Source of the DNA: Streptacidiphilus jiangxiensis
GTDB taxonomy: Bacteria; Actinomycetota; Actinomycetes; Streptomycetales; Streptomycetaceae
Direction: 5' to 3'
Length of the DNA stretch: 64,000 bases
NCBI RefSeq assembly: GCF_900109465.1
Contig: NZ_FOAZ01000009.1
Span: forward strand, 62,001 to 126,000
In this document: positions 42,401 through 50,910 of the stretch, piece by piece
Layout: the number at the start of each line of letters is the position of its first letter
Position numbering within the stretch: the first letter of the stretch is position 1
Notes under the pieces: model-generated
What the model was told of the DNA's origin: nothing
What the model saw: only the letters and a program-made list of their open reading frames with translations
Database searches by the model: none
Translations under genes and position numbers: made by a program

Positions 42401-43156
42401 CTATCCGGGCATCCGCAGGGGGACGACCTCGAAGGCGGACGCGTAGCGCACGCCCAGGCGCGAGCCGGCCATGCGCAGCATCGCGTCGAGGAACTCCTCC
42501 GGGTCGGCCATGCCGTGCTCGCCCAGCCCGGCCAGGTACGCCTTGTGCTCCGCCAGGGACGCGACGCCGAGCGCGAACGTGTCGGTGACGTCGACGCCGT
42601 GGCGGCCCTCGGGGGAGCCGGCGGCCAGCAGCATCCGCACGCCGTCCCAGGGCTCCAGACCCTCCGCGTCCAGCAGCTCGCGGAAGACCCATCGGTTCCC
42701 CGCGTCGCGCACCGCGTCGAGCGTGGCGCGGCCGGCCGCGATGTGGTCGGCCTGGTTGGGGAAGACCCCGCCGTAGGTGTCCCGGAAGTTGGTGGTGATC
42801 ACCACGTCCGGGCGGTGGCGGCGGACCAGCCGGGCGATGTCGCGGCGCAGCGGCAGGCCGTACTCCAGGACGCCGTCGGGGTGGTGCAGGAACTCCACCG
42901 TGTCCACGCCCACCGCGGCCGCGGAGGCGATCTGCTCGGCCTCGCGCAGCGGCCCGCAGCGGTCCGGGGCCAGTCCGTCGATGCCGGCCTCGCCGCTGGT
43001 CACCATGGCGTAGACGACCCGCTTGCCCTGGGCGGTCCAGCGGGCGACGGCCGCGGCGGCGCCGTACTCCATGTCGTCGGGGTGTGCGACGACCGCGAGC
43101 GCGGAGCTCCAGTCCTCGTCGAGGGGTTCCAGCGGCGGGGGTGCCTGCTCGTTCAC
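42401..43156 (-). CDS. PIG-L family deacetylase
   Basis: The 251-residue protein has the zinc-binding AHPDDMEYG motif (residues 24-32) and PNQADHIAAG holding the third ligand, as in MshB and mycothiol conjugate amidase. It removes acetyl from a GlcNAc-type substrate. GDP-like extras seen in MshB are not all present, so identity with MshB or Mca is not claimed. GTG start. Confidence 0.9.
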   Translation of the reverse strand: MNEQAPPPLEPLDEDWSSALAVVAHPDDMEYGAAAAVARWTAQGKRVVYAMVTSGEAGIDGLAPDRCGPLREAEQIASAAAVGVDTVEFLHHPDGVLEYGLPLRRDIARLVRRHRPDVVITTNFRDTYGGVFPNQADHIAAGRATLDAVRDAGNRWVFRELLDAEGLEPWDGVRMLLAAGSPEGRHGVDVTDTFALGVASLAEHKAYLAGLGEHGMADPEEFLDAMLRMAGSRLGVRYASAFEVVPLRMPG

Positions 43157-43269
43157 GACTGCCTCCCGGCGGGTCGGCGCGGTCCGATGATCTCCACCTC
43201 GACGCTACCCACCTGGAGCGGGGCTGTCGCGCCGTACGCGCACCGCGACAGCCCCGCGCCCGCCGCAGG

Positions 43270-43677
43270 TCAGGCCTTGGTGGCCTGGATCCGCACCATG
43301 TTGCCCGAGGGGTCACGGAAGGCGCAGTCGCGCGGCCCCCAGGGCTGGTCGATCGGTTCCTGCAGCACCTCGGCGCCTGCGGCGCGCACCTTCTCGAAGG
43401 TCGCGTCGACGTCGTCGGTGCTGAACACGGTGTTCGGCAGAACGCCCTTGACGAGCAGCTCCTGCATCGCGTCGCCGTCGGCCTGCGAGCGGCCGGCGTG
43501 CGGCTCGGACAGCACGATCTCCAGGCCCGGCTGGTCGGAGCTGCCGAGGGTGACCCAGCGGTATCCGCCCGCGGCGACGTCGTTCTTGAGCTGCAGGCCG
43601 AGGGCGTCGCGGTAGAAGGCGATCGCCTCGTCCACGTCGTTGACGGTGATGTGGCAGTACTGCAATGCGATGGTCAT
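43270..43677 (-). CDS. VOC (glyoxalase/dioxygenase fold) protein
   Basis: The 135-residue protein has two beta-alpha-beta-beta-beta repeats: MTIALQYCHITVNDVDEAIAFYRDALGLQL and VFSTDDVDATFEKVRAAGAEVLQEP, ending AFRDPSGNMVRI. Metal ligands are likely His9 and the glutamate near LEIVLSE. Substrate unknown. It lies 65 bp behind an AraC-type regulator on the same strand and is probably its target. Confidence 0.88.
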   Translation of the reverse strand: MTIALQYCHITVNDVDEAIAFYRDALGLQLKNDVAAGGYRWVTLGSSDQPGLEIVLSEPHAGRSQADGDAMQELLVKGVLPNTVFSTDDVDATFEKVRAAGAEVLQEPIDQPWGPRDCAFRDPSGNMVRIQATKA

Positions 43678-43742
43678 GTCGTTCACGTTAGGGCGCGGCC
43701 GCACCCGGTGCTTCTCGAATCCTGCTCACTGCTGCGCCTTGT

Positions 43743-44144
43743 TCACTGCGGCTTCGTCGGCCGGGTGCGCACCATTGCCACACAGACCGGCATCAGGGCC
43801 ACCGCGCTGTGGTCCCGCTCGCGGTAGACGCTCGGCGGCTCGCCGACGATCTCGGTGAACTTGGAGCTGAACGACCCCAGCGAGGTACAGCCGACCGTCA
43901 TGCAGGCGTCCGTCACGCTCATCCCTCCCCGCAGCAGCGTCATCGCCCGCTCGATCCGGCGGGTCATGAGGTAGCTGTAGGGCGTCTCTCCGTAGGCGGC
44001 CCGGAACTGCCGCGAGAAGTGCGCGGGCGACATCAGGGCCTGCTGCGCCATCGTCGGCACGTCCAACGGACGGGCGTACTCCCGGTCCATCAGATCCCGC
44101 GCCCGGCGCAGCAGCGCGAGGTTGGCCAACTCCTCCGGGGTCAT
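43743..44144 (-). CDS. Short AraC-family regulator (HTH domain only)
   Basis: The 133-residue protein is a bare AraC DNA-binding domain: ARDLMDREYARPLDVPTMAQQALMSPAHFSRQFRAAYGETPYSYLMTRRIERAMTLLRGGMSVTDACMTVGCTSLGSFSSKFTEIVGEPPSVYR. Both helix-turn-helix motifs are present and there is no ligand-binding domain. It likely works with, or controls, the VOC protein gene downstream. ATG at 44144 is followed by TPEELANLALLRRA, the usual opening. Confidence 0.88.
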   Translation of the reverse strand: MTPEELANLALLRRARDLMDREYARPLDVPTMAQQALMSPAHFSRQFRAAYGETPYSYLMTRRIERAMTLLRGGMSVTDACMTVGCTSLGSFSSKFTEIVGEPPSVYRERDHSAVALMPVCVAMVRTRPTKPQ

Positions 44145-44186
44145 ACGACGGACGCTACCACCCGCCACGGACAACCGGGGCGCAGC

Positions 44187-45041
44187 TCAGTTCGCCGGGT
44201 TGCCGGTGGTCCCGGGCCCGAACGGGGTGAGCTCGAAGGTGCCCAGGCAGACCGTGATCCGGCCCGGGAAGGTCAGCGAGGTGAAGCTGCCCGGCGGGTA
44301 GATGCGCAGCAAGGTCGACGTCGGCAGGCACTCGGACGGGTTGTTCGTCTGCCGGTTCACGGTGTGGATGGTGTCGCTCGCGGACGCGCCCGGGGCGAGC
44401 ACGACCGGGGTGGACGGGAACTGGTGCTCGTAGGTGGCGGGAACGCCGATCTGGTGGCCGGAGGCGTCGAGGAGGGAGAGCCCCGGGTAGCCGGCGACGT
44501 GGCAGGGGGTGCTGCTGTGGTTGGTGACCACCAGGTAGGTGTAGATCTGGCCCGCGCCCGCGTTCCCGCTGCCCAGTCGCGGGGTGAGCTGGGCGGCCGT
44601 GCACAGCGGGGTGCCGCTCGTCGTGGGTGACGCGCTGGCACTGGCGCTGGCGCTCGGCGCCGTGGCGGACGGGCTCGGCGCGGCCGCGGAGGGGAACGCG
44701 CTGACCGAAGGTACGGCGGTCGGGGCCGCAGTGGACGGCAGCGGCCGCGGGGTGCCGAAGCTGTGGCCCGCGCTCGCCGGTGGGGTGACCACCTGGCTCG
44801 GCCCGCGCGGCACGAACGCCCCGGTGAGGTAGACCGCCACCGCCAGCGCGCCGACGCCCGCCGTCGCACCGAACGCGGCGCGCCGCCGTCTGCGTCGGGC
44901 CGCCCGCTGCCGCGCCTGCGCGAACGCCCCCTCGGGGATCGGCAGCGGTGTGACGGGCGTGTGCCGGAGCTCCTCGAACGGATCGCCCGGCTCGCCCGCC
45001 GGACCCCCGGTGGGGTCGAAGGGGTCAGCCGATCCGGTCAT
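44187..45041 (-). CDS. Membrane-anchored DUF4232 protein
   Basis: The 284-residue protein has about 55 cytosolic residues rich in Pro/Gly then Arg (AFAQARQRAARRRRRRAAF). One membrane helix (ATAGVGALAVAVYLTGAFV), a Ser/Ala/Pro spacer and an extracellular DUF4232 domain follow (CTAAQLTPRLGSGNAGAGQIYTYLVVTNHSSTPCHVAGYPG ... CLGTFELTP). The domain is paralogous to that at 46532-47275. Its ATG lies inside the sigma gene with a 17-bp overlap. The layout, cytosolic start plus membrane helix plus outer sensor directly behind a sigma factor, is that of an anti-sigma factor, but no known anti-sigma motif is seen. Confidence 0.85.
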   Translation of the reverse strand: MTGSADPFDPTGGPAGEPGDPFEELRHTPVTPLPIPEGAFAQARQRAARRRRRRAAFGATAGVGALAVAVYLTGAFVPRGPSQVVTPPASAGHSFGTPRPLPSTAAPTAVPSVSAFPSAAAPSPSATAPSASASASASPTTSGTPLCTAAQLTPRLGSGNAGAGQIYTYLVVTNHSSTPCHVAGYPGLSLLDASGHQIGVPATYEHQFPSTPVVLAPGASASDTIHTVNRQTNNPSECLPTSTLLRIYPPGSFTSLTFPGRITVCLGTFELTPFGPGTTGNPAN

Positions 45042-45603
45042 GGGATTCTCCCAGGGTCGCGCGGAGCAGTTCGCGGGCGGTGTGCAGGTCGGACTTGACG
45101 GTGCCTTCGCTGCGCCCGAGGCGGGCAGCGACCTCGCGCACCGGCAGGTCCGCGAAGTAGTACAGCAGGACCGGGTCGCGCAGTCGCTCCGGGAGGGAGG
45201 TGACCAGCAGGCGCACCGACGGGTCGTCCCCGTCGACGGTCTGCCGTTCGGACTCCCGCCGCCCGGCGAAGCGTAGCGCCCGCCGTTCGCGCTCCATCTT
45301 GCGCCAGTGGTCGCGGACCAGGTTGGCCGCGGTGACGTAGAGGAATCCGGTGGGCTCGTCGACCTTGGTCCAGCGCGCCCACAGTCGGGTGAACGCCTCC
45401 GCGGCGATCTCGTGGGCGGTGCCGTCGTCGTCGACGAGACGACGGCACCAGCCCGCCAGTCGCGGGTAGAGGCTGCGGAACAGCTCCGCCGCGTCCTCCT
45501 CGCGTTCGTGCGTGCGATCCCTGCGGTTCGCGGTGACCGCCCCCCTCGTGGTCTCGGGCCGGAGTGTCGGCGGCCGGCCCGTGCGCTCCAGTCCGACGTT
45601 CAG
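45025..45603 (-). CDS. ECF-like sigma-70 family factor (probable CTG start)
   Basis: The 192-residue protein has region 2 (AAELFRSLYPRLAGWCRRLVDDDGTAHEIAAEAFTRLWARW, FLYVTAANLVRDHWRK) and region 4 (LPERLRDPVLLYYFADLPVREVAARLGRSEGTVKSDLHTARELLR). No ATG or GTG exists in frame between the sortase stop and region 2. A CTG at 45603 overlaps the sortase TGA as CTGA, with GGAG seven bases upstream, matching the other coupled starts in this operon. It probably directs RNA polymerase to this operon or to surface genes. Confidence 0.88.
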   Translation of the reverse strand: MNVGLERTGRPPTLRPETTRGAVTANRRDRTHEREEDAAELFRSLYPRLAGWCRRLVDDDGTAHEIAAEAFTRLWARWTKVDEPTGFLYVTAANLVRDHWRKMERERRALRFAGRRESERQTVDGDDPSVRLLVTSLPERLRDPVLLYYFADLPVREVAARLGRSEGTVKSDLHTARELLRATLGESHDRIG

Positions 45604-46532
45604 GACCGGGCTCCGGTGAGGGAGGCGTAGACGATGACGTTGTCCGGGTATCCGCCGCCGCTCTCGTGCGGGCCGCCGCACGTGATGAGACGCAGCGCGG
45701 GCCGGTCGACGTTCCCGTAGACGGCCTGCGTCGGGAAGGCGGACTTGTCGACGGTCTGCACCCGGTCGACGGTGAAGACCGCCGTCGAGCCGTCGCGCCG
45801 CCGCACCTCGATCCGGTCGCCGGGGTGCAGTTGGGCGAGGTGCAGGAAGACGCCGTCGCCGAAGCGGCCCACGGTGACGTGACCGAGGATCACCGACGGG
45901 CCGGTCTGCCCGGGGGTGGGGGTGCCGTCGTACCAGGCGGCGGGCGCGTTCGCGGCGATCGGCGGGACGCCGACGGTGCCGTCGGGGTTGAGGCCGACGG
46001 ACATGACGGAGGCGTTGACGCCGATCGCGGGGATGGTCAGGCCCACCGGGACCGACCGGCCCAGCGGTGCGGCGGCTGTCCCGGCCTGCGCGGGCGCGCT
46101 CGCGGCTGCGCCGCCGGTCGCCCCGGACACGGCCGAGCCGCCCGACTGCCCGGCGCACCCGGACACCAGCAGCCCCGCGACGAGCGCGGCAGCAGCCAGT
46201 CCGAACCGCGCCGGGACGGCCCGTGCCGGCGGCCGGACCCGCGCCAGCCCCACCCGCGCGGGGGCGGCGGGCGTCAGCGCGGTCTGCACAGGGACCATCT
46301 GCGCGCGCACCGCTCGCTTCGGCTCGGCCTGCGCGGGGACCGCCCGCGGGGGGACCGCTCGCTTCGGCTCGGCCTGCGCGGGGAGCGCCCGCTCCGGGAC
46401 CACTCGCGCCGGGACCGCCCGCGCCGGGGCGGCGGGCGTCGGCCCGGCGTGTGCACCGGCGGCGCTGTTCCCGGCCGCACCGCGGCCAGGAACAGCGCTC
46501 GCCGGGTGCCCCGCCGGCTCGTGAGAGGGCAT
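45600..46532 (-). CDS. Class E/F-type sortase
   Basis: The 310-residue protein has a long N-terminal cytosolic part (about 110 residues) made of Ala/Val/Pro/Arg/Glu repeats, a membrane segment (RFGLAAAALVAGLLVSGCAG) and a sortase domain. The domain has VGLTIPAIGVNASV, the catalytic His in ILGHVTVGRFGDGVF, Cys285 in LRLITCGGP and a downstream DNVIVYASL. It would cut a sorting signal and join the protein to cell wall or pili. ATG overlaps the DUF4232 stop as TGATG. The repeat-rich cytosolic part is unusual for sortases. Confidence 0.9.
   Translation of the reverse strand: MPSHEPAGHPASAVPGRGAAGNSAAGAHAGPTPAAPARAVPARVVPERALPAQAEPKRAVPPRAVPAQAEPKRAVRAQMVPVQTALTPAAPARVGLARVRPPARAVPARFGLAAAALVAGLLVSGCAGQSGGSAVSGATGGAAASAPAQAGTAAAPLGRSVPVGLTIPAIGVNASVMSVGLNPDGTVGVPPIAANAPAAWYDGTPTPGQTGPSVILGHVTVGRFGDGVFLHLAQLHPGDRIEVRRRDGSTAVFTVDRVQTVDKSAFPTQAVYGNVDRPALRLITCGGPHESGGGYPDNVIVYASLTGARS
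46309..46384 (-). repeat. 45-bp tandem repeat in the sortase N-terminus
   Basis: An identical 31-base segment occurs at 46309-46339 and 46354-46384, a period of 45 bp or 15 codons. It encodes repeated VPAQAEPKRAV units. Shorter AVPAR-like units flank it on both sides. Confidence 0.9.
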
Positions 46533-47275
46533 CAGCCCCGGGCCCGCGAGCGGCGGGCGCGGGTCAGCGCGACGCCCGCGCCGCCGAGGACCAGGACCGC
46601 CCCGGCAGCCGCGGCCACCATGCCGGTGGAGTCGCCGCCGGAGGAGCCCGGCGCCTGGCCGGTGTCGGGCGCGCCGCTCGGGACCGCGCTGACCTGCGAG
46701 GTCGGCGCCGCCGACGGCGAGGCGGAGGGACCGCCGGCGGAGGCCGACGCGGAGGCGCTGGGCTGACCGGAGGCGCCGACCAGCGGGGTGACGGTGAAGG
46801 TGTTGTTGCAGATCGTCAGCTTGGCCGGGAAGACCAGCGAGGCGCGGTTGCCCGGCGGGTAGACCCGCAGTGAGGTGGACTCCGGCCGGCACTCCTTCGG
46901 GTCGTTGGTCATCCGGTTGGTGGTGTGGATCGTGGTGGTCGCGGTGCCGCCGGGCGCGAGCACGACCGGGGCGTAGGACCGGGGGTCGTGGGTCGCGGCC
47001 GCGCCGATCGTCGCGCCGTGCGCGTCGAGCACCGAGACCCCGGGGTAGCCGGTGAGGTGGCAGCTGGTGGAGCTGTGGTTGGTGAGCACCACGTCGCGGT
47101 AGATCTGGCCGGCGCCGACGTCCCCGGCGCCGAGCGTGCCGGTCAGCTGGGAGGTGGCGCACATCGGGGTGGTCGCCTGCGGCGCCGCGTCGGCCACCGG
47201 CGCGAAGGCGAGGGCGGCGGCGCCGAGCGCCACCGACGCGGCACCGGCGGTGAGGGCTTTCCTGCTGCTGAGCAT
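46532..47275 (-). CDS. Secreted DUF4232 protein with sorting-signal-like tail
   Basis: The 247-residue protein has a signal peptide (AASVALGAAALAFAPVADA) and a DUF4232 domain (CATSQLTGTLGAGDVGAGQIYRDVVLTNHSSTSCHLTGYPG ... CNNTFTVTP). A Ser/Ala/Pro stalk leads to a C-terminal tail. The tail is APDTGQAPGSSGG, then a membrane helix (MVAAAAGAVLVLGGAGVAL), then TRARRSRARG. APDTG in place of LPxTG, followed by helix and basic end, looks like a sortase signal. The sortase gene is next, overlapping by one base. It is the first gene of the operon. Confidence 0.85.
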   Translation of the reverse strand: MLSSRKALTAGAASVALGAAALAFAPVADAAPQATTPMCATSQLTGTLGAGDVGAGQIYRDVVLTNHSSTSCHLTGYPGVSVLDAHGATIGAAATHDPRSYAPVVLAPGGTATTTIHTTNRMTNDPKECRPESTSLRVYPPGNRASLVFPAKLTICNNTFTVTPLVGASGQPSASASASAGGPSASPSAAPTSQVSAVPSGAPDTGQAPGSSGGDSTGMVAAAAGAVLVLGGAGVALTRARRSRARG

Positions 47276-47289
47276 GGTCGTACGTCTCC

Positions 47290-47319
47290 CTGGTTCGAGC
47301 TGGTTCGAGCTGGTTGGAG
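47290..47319. repeat. Three 10-bp direct repeats in the DUF4232/sortase operon leader
   Basis: CTGGTTCGAG, CTGGTTCGAG and CTGGTTGGAG lie head to tail, ending 15 bp before the start codon on the minus strand. There each reads CTCGAACCAG. GAACC is reminiscent of ECF-sigma -35 elements, so autoregulation by the operon's sigma factor is a possibility. Confidence 0.8.
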
Positions 47320-47390
47320 CGAACGTGTAGAGCGGCAGGAGAGACGACGCACCCCGGATCGGGGTTGTAAAGGAATGTCAAAATCGAAAA

Positions 47391-47420
47391 CGGGTGCCCC
47401 GGCCGCAGCCGGGACACCCG
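47391..47420 (-). terminator. Intrinsic terminator after pntB
   Basis: A 13-bp stem with one mismatch (47391-47403 with 47408-47420) is followed on the minus strand by TTTTCGATTTTG. It lies 16 bp beyond the pntB stop codon. Confidence 0.9.
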
Positions 47421-47435
47421 TCCTGAACGGAGGAA

Positions 47436-48896
47436 CTAGCCCGCGACGGCCTGGCGCGGGGCCGGTGCGGCCGCCTGGCGGCCGTCCGAGGCGAGCGCCT
47501 GCAGGATCGCGTCGACGCTGGCCTTCGCGTCACCGAAGAGCATGCTGCTGTTCTCCCGGAAGAACAGCGGGTTCTGCACGCCCGCGTAGCCCGAGGCCAT
47601 CGACCGCTTGAAGACGATCACCTGGTCCGCCTCCCAGACCCGCAGCACCGGCATGCCGGCGATGGGGCTGCCCGGGTCCTCGGCCGCGGCCGGGTTGACG
47701 GTGTCGTTGGCGCCGATGACCAGCACCACCGAGGTGCCGGCGAAGTCGTCGTTGATCTCGTCCATCTCCAGGACGATGTCGTACGGCACCTTCGCCTCGG
47801 CCAGCAGCACGTTCATGTGCCCGGGCAGACGCCCGGCGACGGGGTGGACGCCGAAGCGCACCTCGACGCCGCGCTCGCGCAGCTGCCGCGTCAACTCCGC
47901 GACGGGGTGCTGCGCCTGGGCGACGGCCATGCCGTAGCCGGGGGTGATGATCACCGAGCCGGCGTTGGCGAGCAGCTCGGCCGCCTCGGCGGCGCGCACC
48001 TCGCGGTGTTCGCCCTCCTCCTCCTGGCTGCTGGAGGGGGCCTCGATGCCGAAGCCGCCCGCGATGACGGAGATGAAGGAGCGGTTCATCGCCTTGCACA
48101 TGATGTACGACAGGTAGGCGCCGGAGGAGCCGACCAGCGCGCCGGTGACGATGAGCAGGTTGTTGTTGAGCAGGAAGCCGGCCGCGGCCGCCGCCCAGCC
48201 CGAGTAGCTGTTCAGCATCGACACGACGACGGGCATGTCGCCGCCGCCGATCGAGGCGACCAGGTGCCAGCCCAGCAGCAGCGCGAGCACCGTCACGGCG
48301 ATCATCAGGCCGAGGTTCGGGGAGGCGGTGAACCAGACCGTCAGCGCCACGAAGGCGCCGAGCGCGCCGAGGTTGAGCGCGTTCTTGCCCGGCAGCATCA
48401 GCGGCCGGGAGTTGATCCGGGCCGACAGCTTGAGGAAGGCGACGATCGAGCCGGTGAAGGTGACCGCGCCGATGAAGATGCCGATGAACACCTCGGCGTG
48501 GTGGATGCGCAGCAGGTCGGAGCCGATCAGCGTCTGCGCGGCGCCGTGCGACTCCACCTCGAGGTAGCTGTTCCAGCCCACCAGCACGGCGGCGAGGCCG
48601 ACGAAGCTGTGCAGGACGGCGATCAGCTCGGGCATCTGCGTCATCTCGACGCGGCGCGCCCGCCACAGGCCGATCACGGCGCCGAGCGCCATGGCCAGGA
48701 CGATCAGCGCGACCGCGCCGGCGGTGATGCTCTGTGCGGCGACCACGATGGTGGCGACGAGCGCGAGCGCCATCCCGGCGATGCCGTAGACGACACCGGC
48801 GCGGGAGGTGCGGTGCTGGGAGAGGCCCGCCAGGCTGAGGATGAACAGCAGCGCGGCGACCAGGTCGGCCGCGTGGGAGGCCGTCGTGGAGGTCAT
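47436..48896 (-). CDS. pntB: NAD(P) transhydrogenase subunit beta
   Basis: The 486-residue subunit has about eight membrane helices, then a cytosolic NADP-binding domain. [29 protein letters not shown] and [38 protein letters not shown] are hallmark stretches, with [29 protein letters not shown] at the NADP site. With PntA it couples proton flow to hydride transfer from NADH to NADP+. It starts six bases after the pntA stop. Confidence 0.97.
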   Translation of the reverse strand: MTSTTASHAADLVAALLFILSLAGLSQHRTSRAGVVYGIAGMALALVATIVVAAQSITAGAVALIVLAMALGAVIGLWRARRVEMTQMPELIAVLHSFVGLAAVLVGWNSYLEVESHGAAQTLIGSDLLRIHHAEVFIGIFIGAVTFTGSIVAFLKLSARINSRPLMLPGKNALNLGALGAFVALTVWFTASPNLGLMIAVTVLALLLGWHLVASIGGGDMPVVVSMLNSYSGWAAAAAGFLLNNNLLIVTGALVGSSGAYLSYIMCKAMNRSFISVIAGGFGIEAPSSSQEEEGEHREVRAAEAAELLANAGSVIITPGYGMAVAQAQHPVAELTRQLRERGVEVRFGVHPVAGRLPGHMNVLLAEAKVPYDIVLEMDEINDDFAGTSVVLVIGANDTVNPAAAEDPGSPIAGMPVLRVWEADQVIVFKRSMASGYAGVQNPLFFRENSSMLFGDAKASVDAILQALASDGRQAAAPAPRQAVAG

Positions 48897-48902
48897 CTCG
48901 GC

Positions 48903-50459
48903 TCAGCCTTTCGAGAACATGGACAGCATGCGGCGGGTGACGGCGAAACCTCCGAAGATGTTGACGCTCGTCAGCAGGATCGCCACGAAGGACAGGGTGG
49001 TGACGATCCAGCTCTCGTGGCCGATCTGCAGCAGTGCGCCGATCACGACGATGCCGGAGATGGCGTTGGTCACCGACATCAGCGGCGTGTGCAGCGCGTG
49101 GTGCACCTTGCCGATGACGTAGTAGCCGATCACGACCGCCAGCGCGAACACCGTGAAGTTCTCCGCGAGCTGCGCGGGCGCGAAGGCCACGAGCAGGAAC
49201 ATCGCGAGCATCCCGGCGCCGATCAGGCCGAGGCGGCCCGCGGGGGTGAGCTTCGGCTGCTTGGGTTCCGGCTTCGCCGCGGCGGCGGCGGGCTGCGCGG
49301 CGGGCGCGGCCGAGACCGAGACGGCCGGCGGCGGCCAGGTGACGTCGCCGGCCTGCACGACGGTGACGGCGCGCTGCACGACGTCGTCGAAGTCGATCGT
49401 CAGCTGCCCGTCCTTGCCGGGGGTGAGCAGCTTGACCAGGTTCAGCAGGTTGGTGCCGAACAGCTGGGAGGCCTGGGCCGGCAACCGGGAGGCGAGGTCG
49501 GTGTAGCCGATGATGGTGACGCCGTTGTCGGTCACCACGGCGCGGCCCGCGACGGTGCCCTCGACGTTGCCGCCCATGGCCGCGGCCATGTCGACGATGA
49601 CGCTGCCGGGCTTCATCGCCGCGACGTCGGCGGCCGTCAGCAGGCGCGGTGCCGGACGGCCGGGGATGAGCGCGGTGGTGACGACGATGTCCACGTCCTT
49701 GGCCTGCTCGTGGTAGAGCTCGGCCGCGGCGCGGTCGTAGTCGGCGGAGGTGGCCTTGGCGTAGCCGTCGGTGCTCTGCTCCTGCACCACGTTGACCGGC
49801 AGGTACTCGCCGCCCAGTGACTTGACCTGGTCGGCGACCTCGGGGCGCGGGTCGGTGGCGCGGACGATGGCGCCGAGCGAGGAGGCGGCGCCGATGGCGG
49901 CGAGGCCGGCGACGCCGGCCCCGGCGATGAGGACCTTCGCCGGGGGGACCTTGCCGGCGGCGGTGACCTGGCCGGTGAAGAAGCGGCCGAAGACGTGGGC
50001 GGCCTCGATCACGGCGCGGTAGCCGGCGATGTTGGCCATCGAGGACAGCACGTCCATCGACTGCGCGCGCGAGATGCGCGGCACGGCGTCCAGCGCCAGG
50101 GCGGTGACCTGGGCGTCGGCGAGCGACTGGAGCAGCTCGGGCTTCTGGGCCGGGGCCAGCAGACCCGCGACGGTCGCGCCGTGACGCAGCTTGGCGATCT
50201 CGGCCTCGGAGGGGGCGTTGACCTTCAGGACGACGTCCGCGTCCCAGGCGTCGCCGATGCCCGCGCCGGCGTCCAGGTAGGCCTGGTCGGTGAAGCCGGA
50301 GGCCGCGCCGGCCTCGGACTCGACCACGACCTCGTAACCGAGGCCCAGCAGCTGCTTGACGGTCGCCGGGGTCGCGGCGACGCGCGTCTCCCCGGAGACG
50401 GACTCGGCGACGACGCCGATGCGCTGCGGAGGGTGGTGCGCGGGTTCTTGAGCAGACAT
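48903..50459 (-). CDS. pntA: NAD(P) transhydrogenase subunit alpha
   Basis: The 518-residue subunit holds the NAD-binding domain ([65 protein letters not shown]) and a C-terminal membrane part with four helices ([17 protein letters not shown] and onward, ending FSKG). Alpha1 and alpha2 parts, split in some actinobacteria, are fused here as in E. coli. An Ala/Pro/Lys linker joins them. It is the first gene of pntAB. Confidence 0.97.
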   Translation of the reverse strand: MSAQEPAHHPPQRIGVVAESVSGETRVAATPATVKQLLGLGYEVVVESEAGAASGFTDQAYLDAGAGIGDAWDADVVLKVNAPSEAEIAKLRHGATVAGLLAPAQKPELLQSLADAQVTALALDAVPRISRAQSMDVLSSMANIAGYRAVIEAAHVFGRFFTGQVTAAGKVPPAKVLIAGAGVAGLAAIGAASSLGAIVRATDPRPEVADQVKSLGGEYLPVNVVQEQSTDGYAKATSADYDRAAAELYHEQAKDVDIVVTTALIPGRPAPRLLTAADVAAMKPGSVIVDMAAAMGGNVEGTVAGRAVVTDNGVTIIGYTDLASRLPAQASQLFGTNLLNLVKLLTPGKDGQLTIDFDDVVQRAVTVVQAGDVTWPPPAVSVSAAPAAQPAAAAAKPEPKQPKLTPAGRLGLIGAGMLAMFLLVAFAPAQLAENFTVFALAVVIGYYVIGKVHHALHTPLMSVTNAISGIVVIGALLQIGHESWIVTTLSFVAILLTSVNIFGGFAVTRRMLSMFSKG

Positions 50460-50910
50460 GTCGTTGTCTCGTGTTCTCTCGTCAGAGGAGGGTGTGACGG
50501 GGGATCCGCGATCGGGGAGGCGTCATGGGGGACTCCTTCCCCTTGGTCGCAGGAACCTACCCGTCACGGAGCGTCGCCACGACGGAGCACGGCCGTGACA
50601 TGTTTCACTTTCCGGCGGTTCGGGAACCGGCGGCAGCGGCCCGGCGTCACCCGGCGGGATCGCGACAGATCCGCGCGGGGCCGGGGGAGTCGCCTGCTTC
50701 GTGTGCGTCTTCCCGGTCCGGCCAGGGCAAGGCCGGGCGGCGGCAAACCCGTTCCACGGACTTGGCCTGAACATGACGGTCGGCGAGCGGAATGATTGCT
50801 TCATACACCCACCGCTCCTAGCGTGATCATGTCGGCGGCCGCAGTGGACCGGCCGCACCCCGCCGCCACGGGGTGAAGCGCCGACCCACGCAGAAGGGCA
50901 ACCGAGCCGT
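50460..50910. other. Intergenic region between pntA and asnB
   Basis: These 451 bases hold the divergent promoters of pntA and asnB, and no convincing gene. GTGACATGTTTCAC (50594-50607) is an imperfect dyad in a locally AT-rich patch. GAATGATTGCTTCAT at 50789-50803 is another AT-rich patch nearer asnB. Nothing resembling a riboswitch or small RNA was recognised by eye. Confidence 0.4.

Noticed and set aside
43678-43704. Nine-residue N-terminal extension of the VOC protein
   Set aside because: The fold begins at MTIALQY (43677); the extension has no ribosome site.
47392-47417. Extension of the first DUF4232 gene or sortase frame back to 47417
   Set aside because: The upstream part reads through the leader repeats and the pntB terminator; ATG at 47275 starts a proper signal peptide.
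47817-49820. Plus-strand frame of 667 codons opposite pntAB
   Set aside because: Composition is Asp/Arg/Gly/Val shadow of the real genes; PntA and PntB are unambiguous on the other strand.
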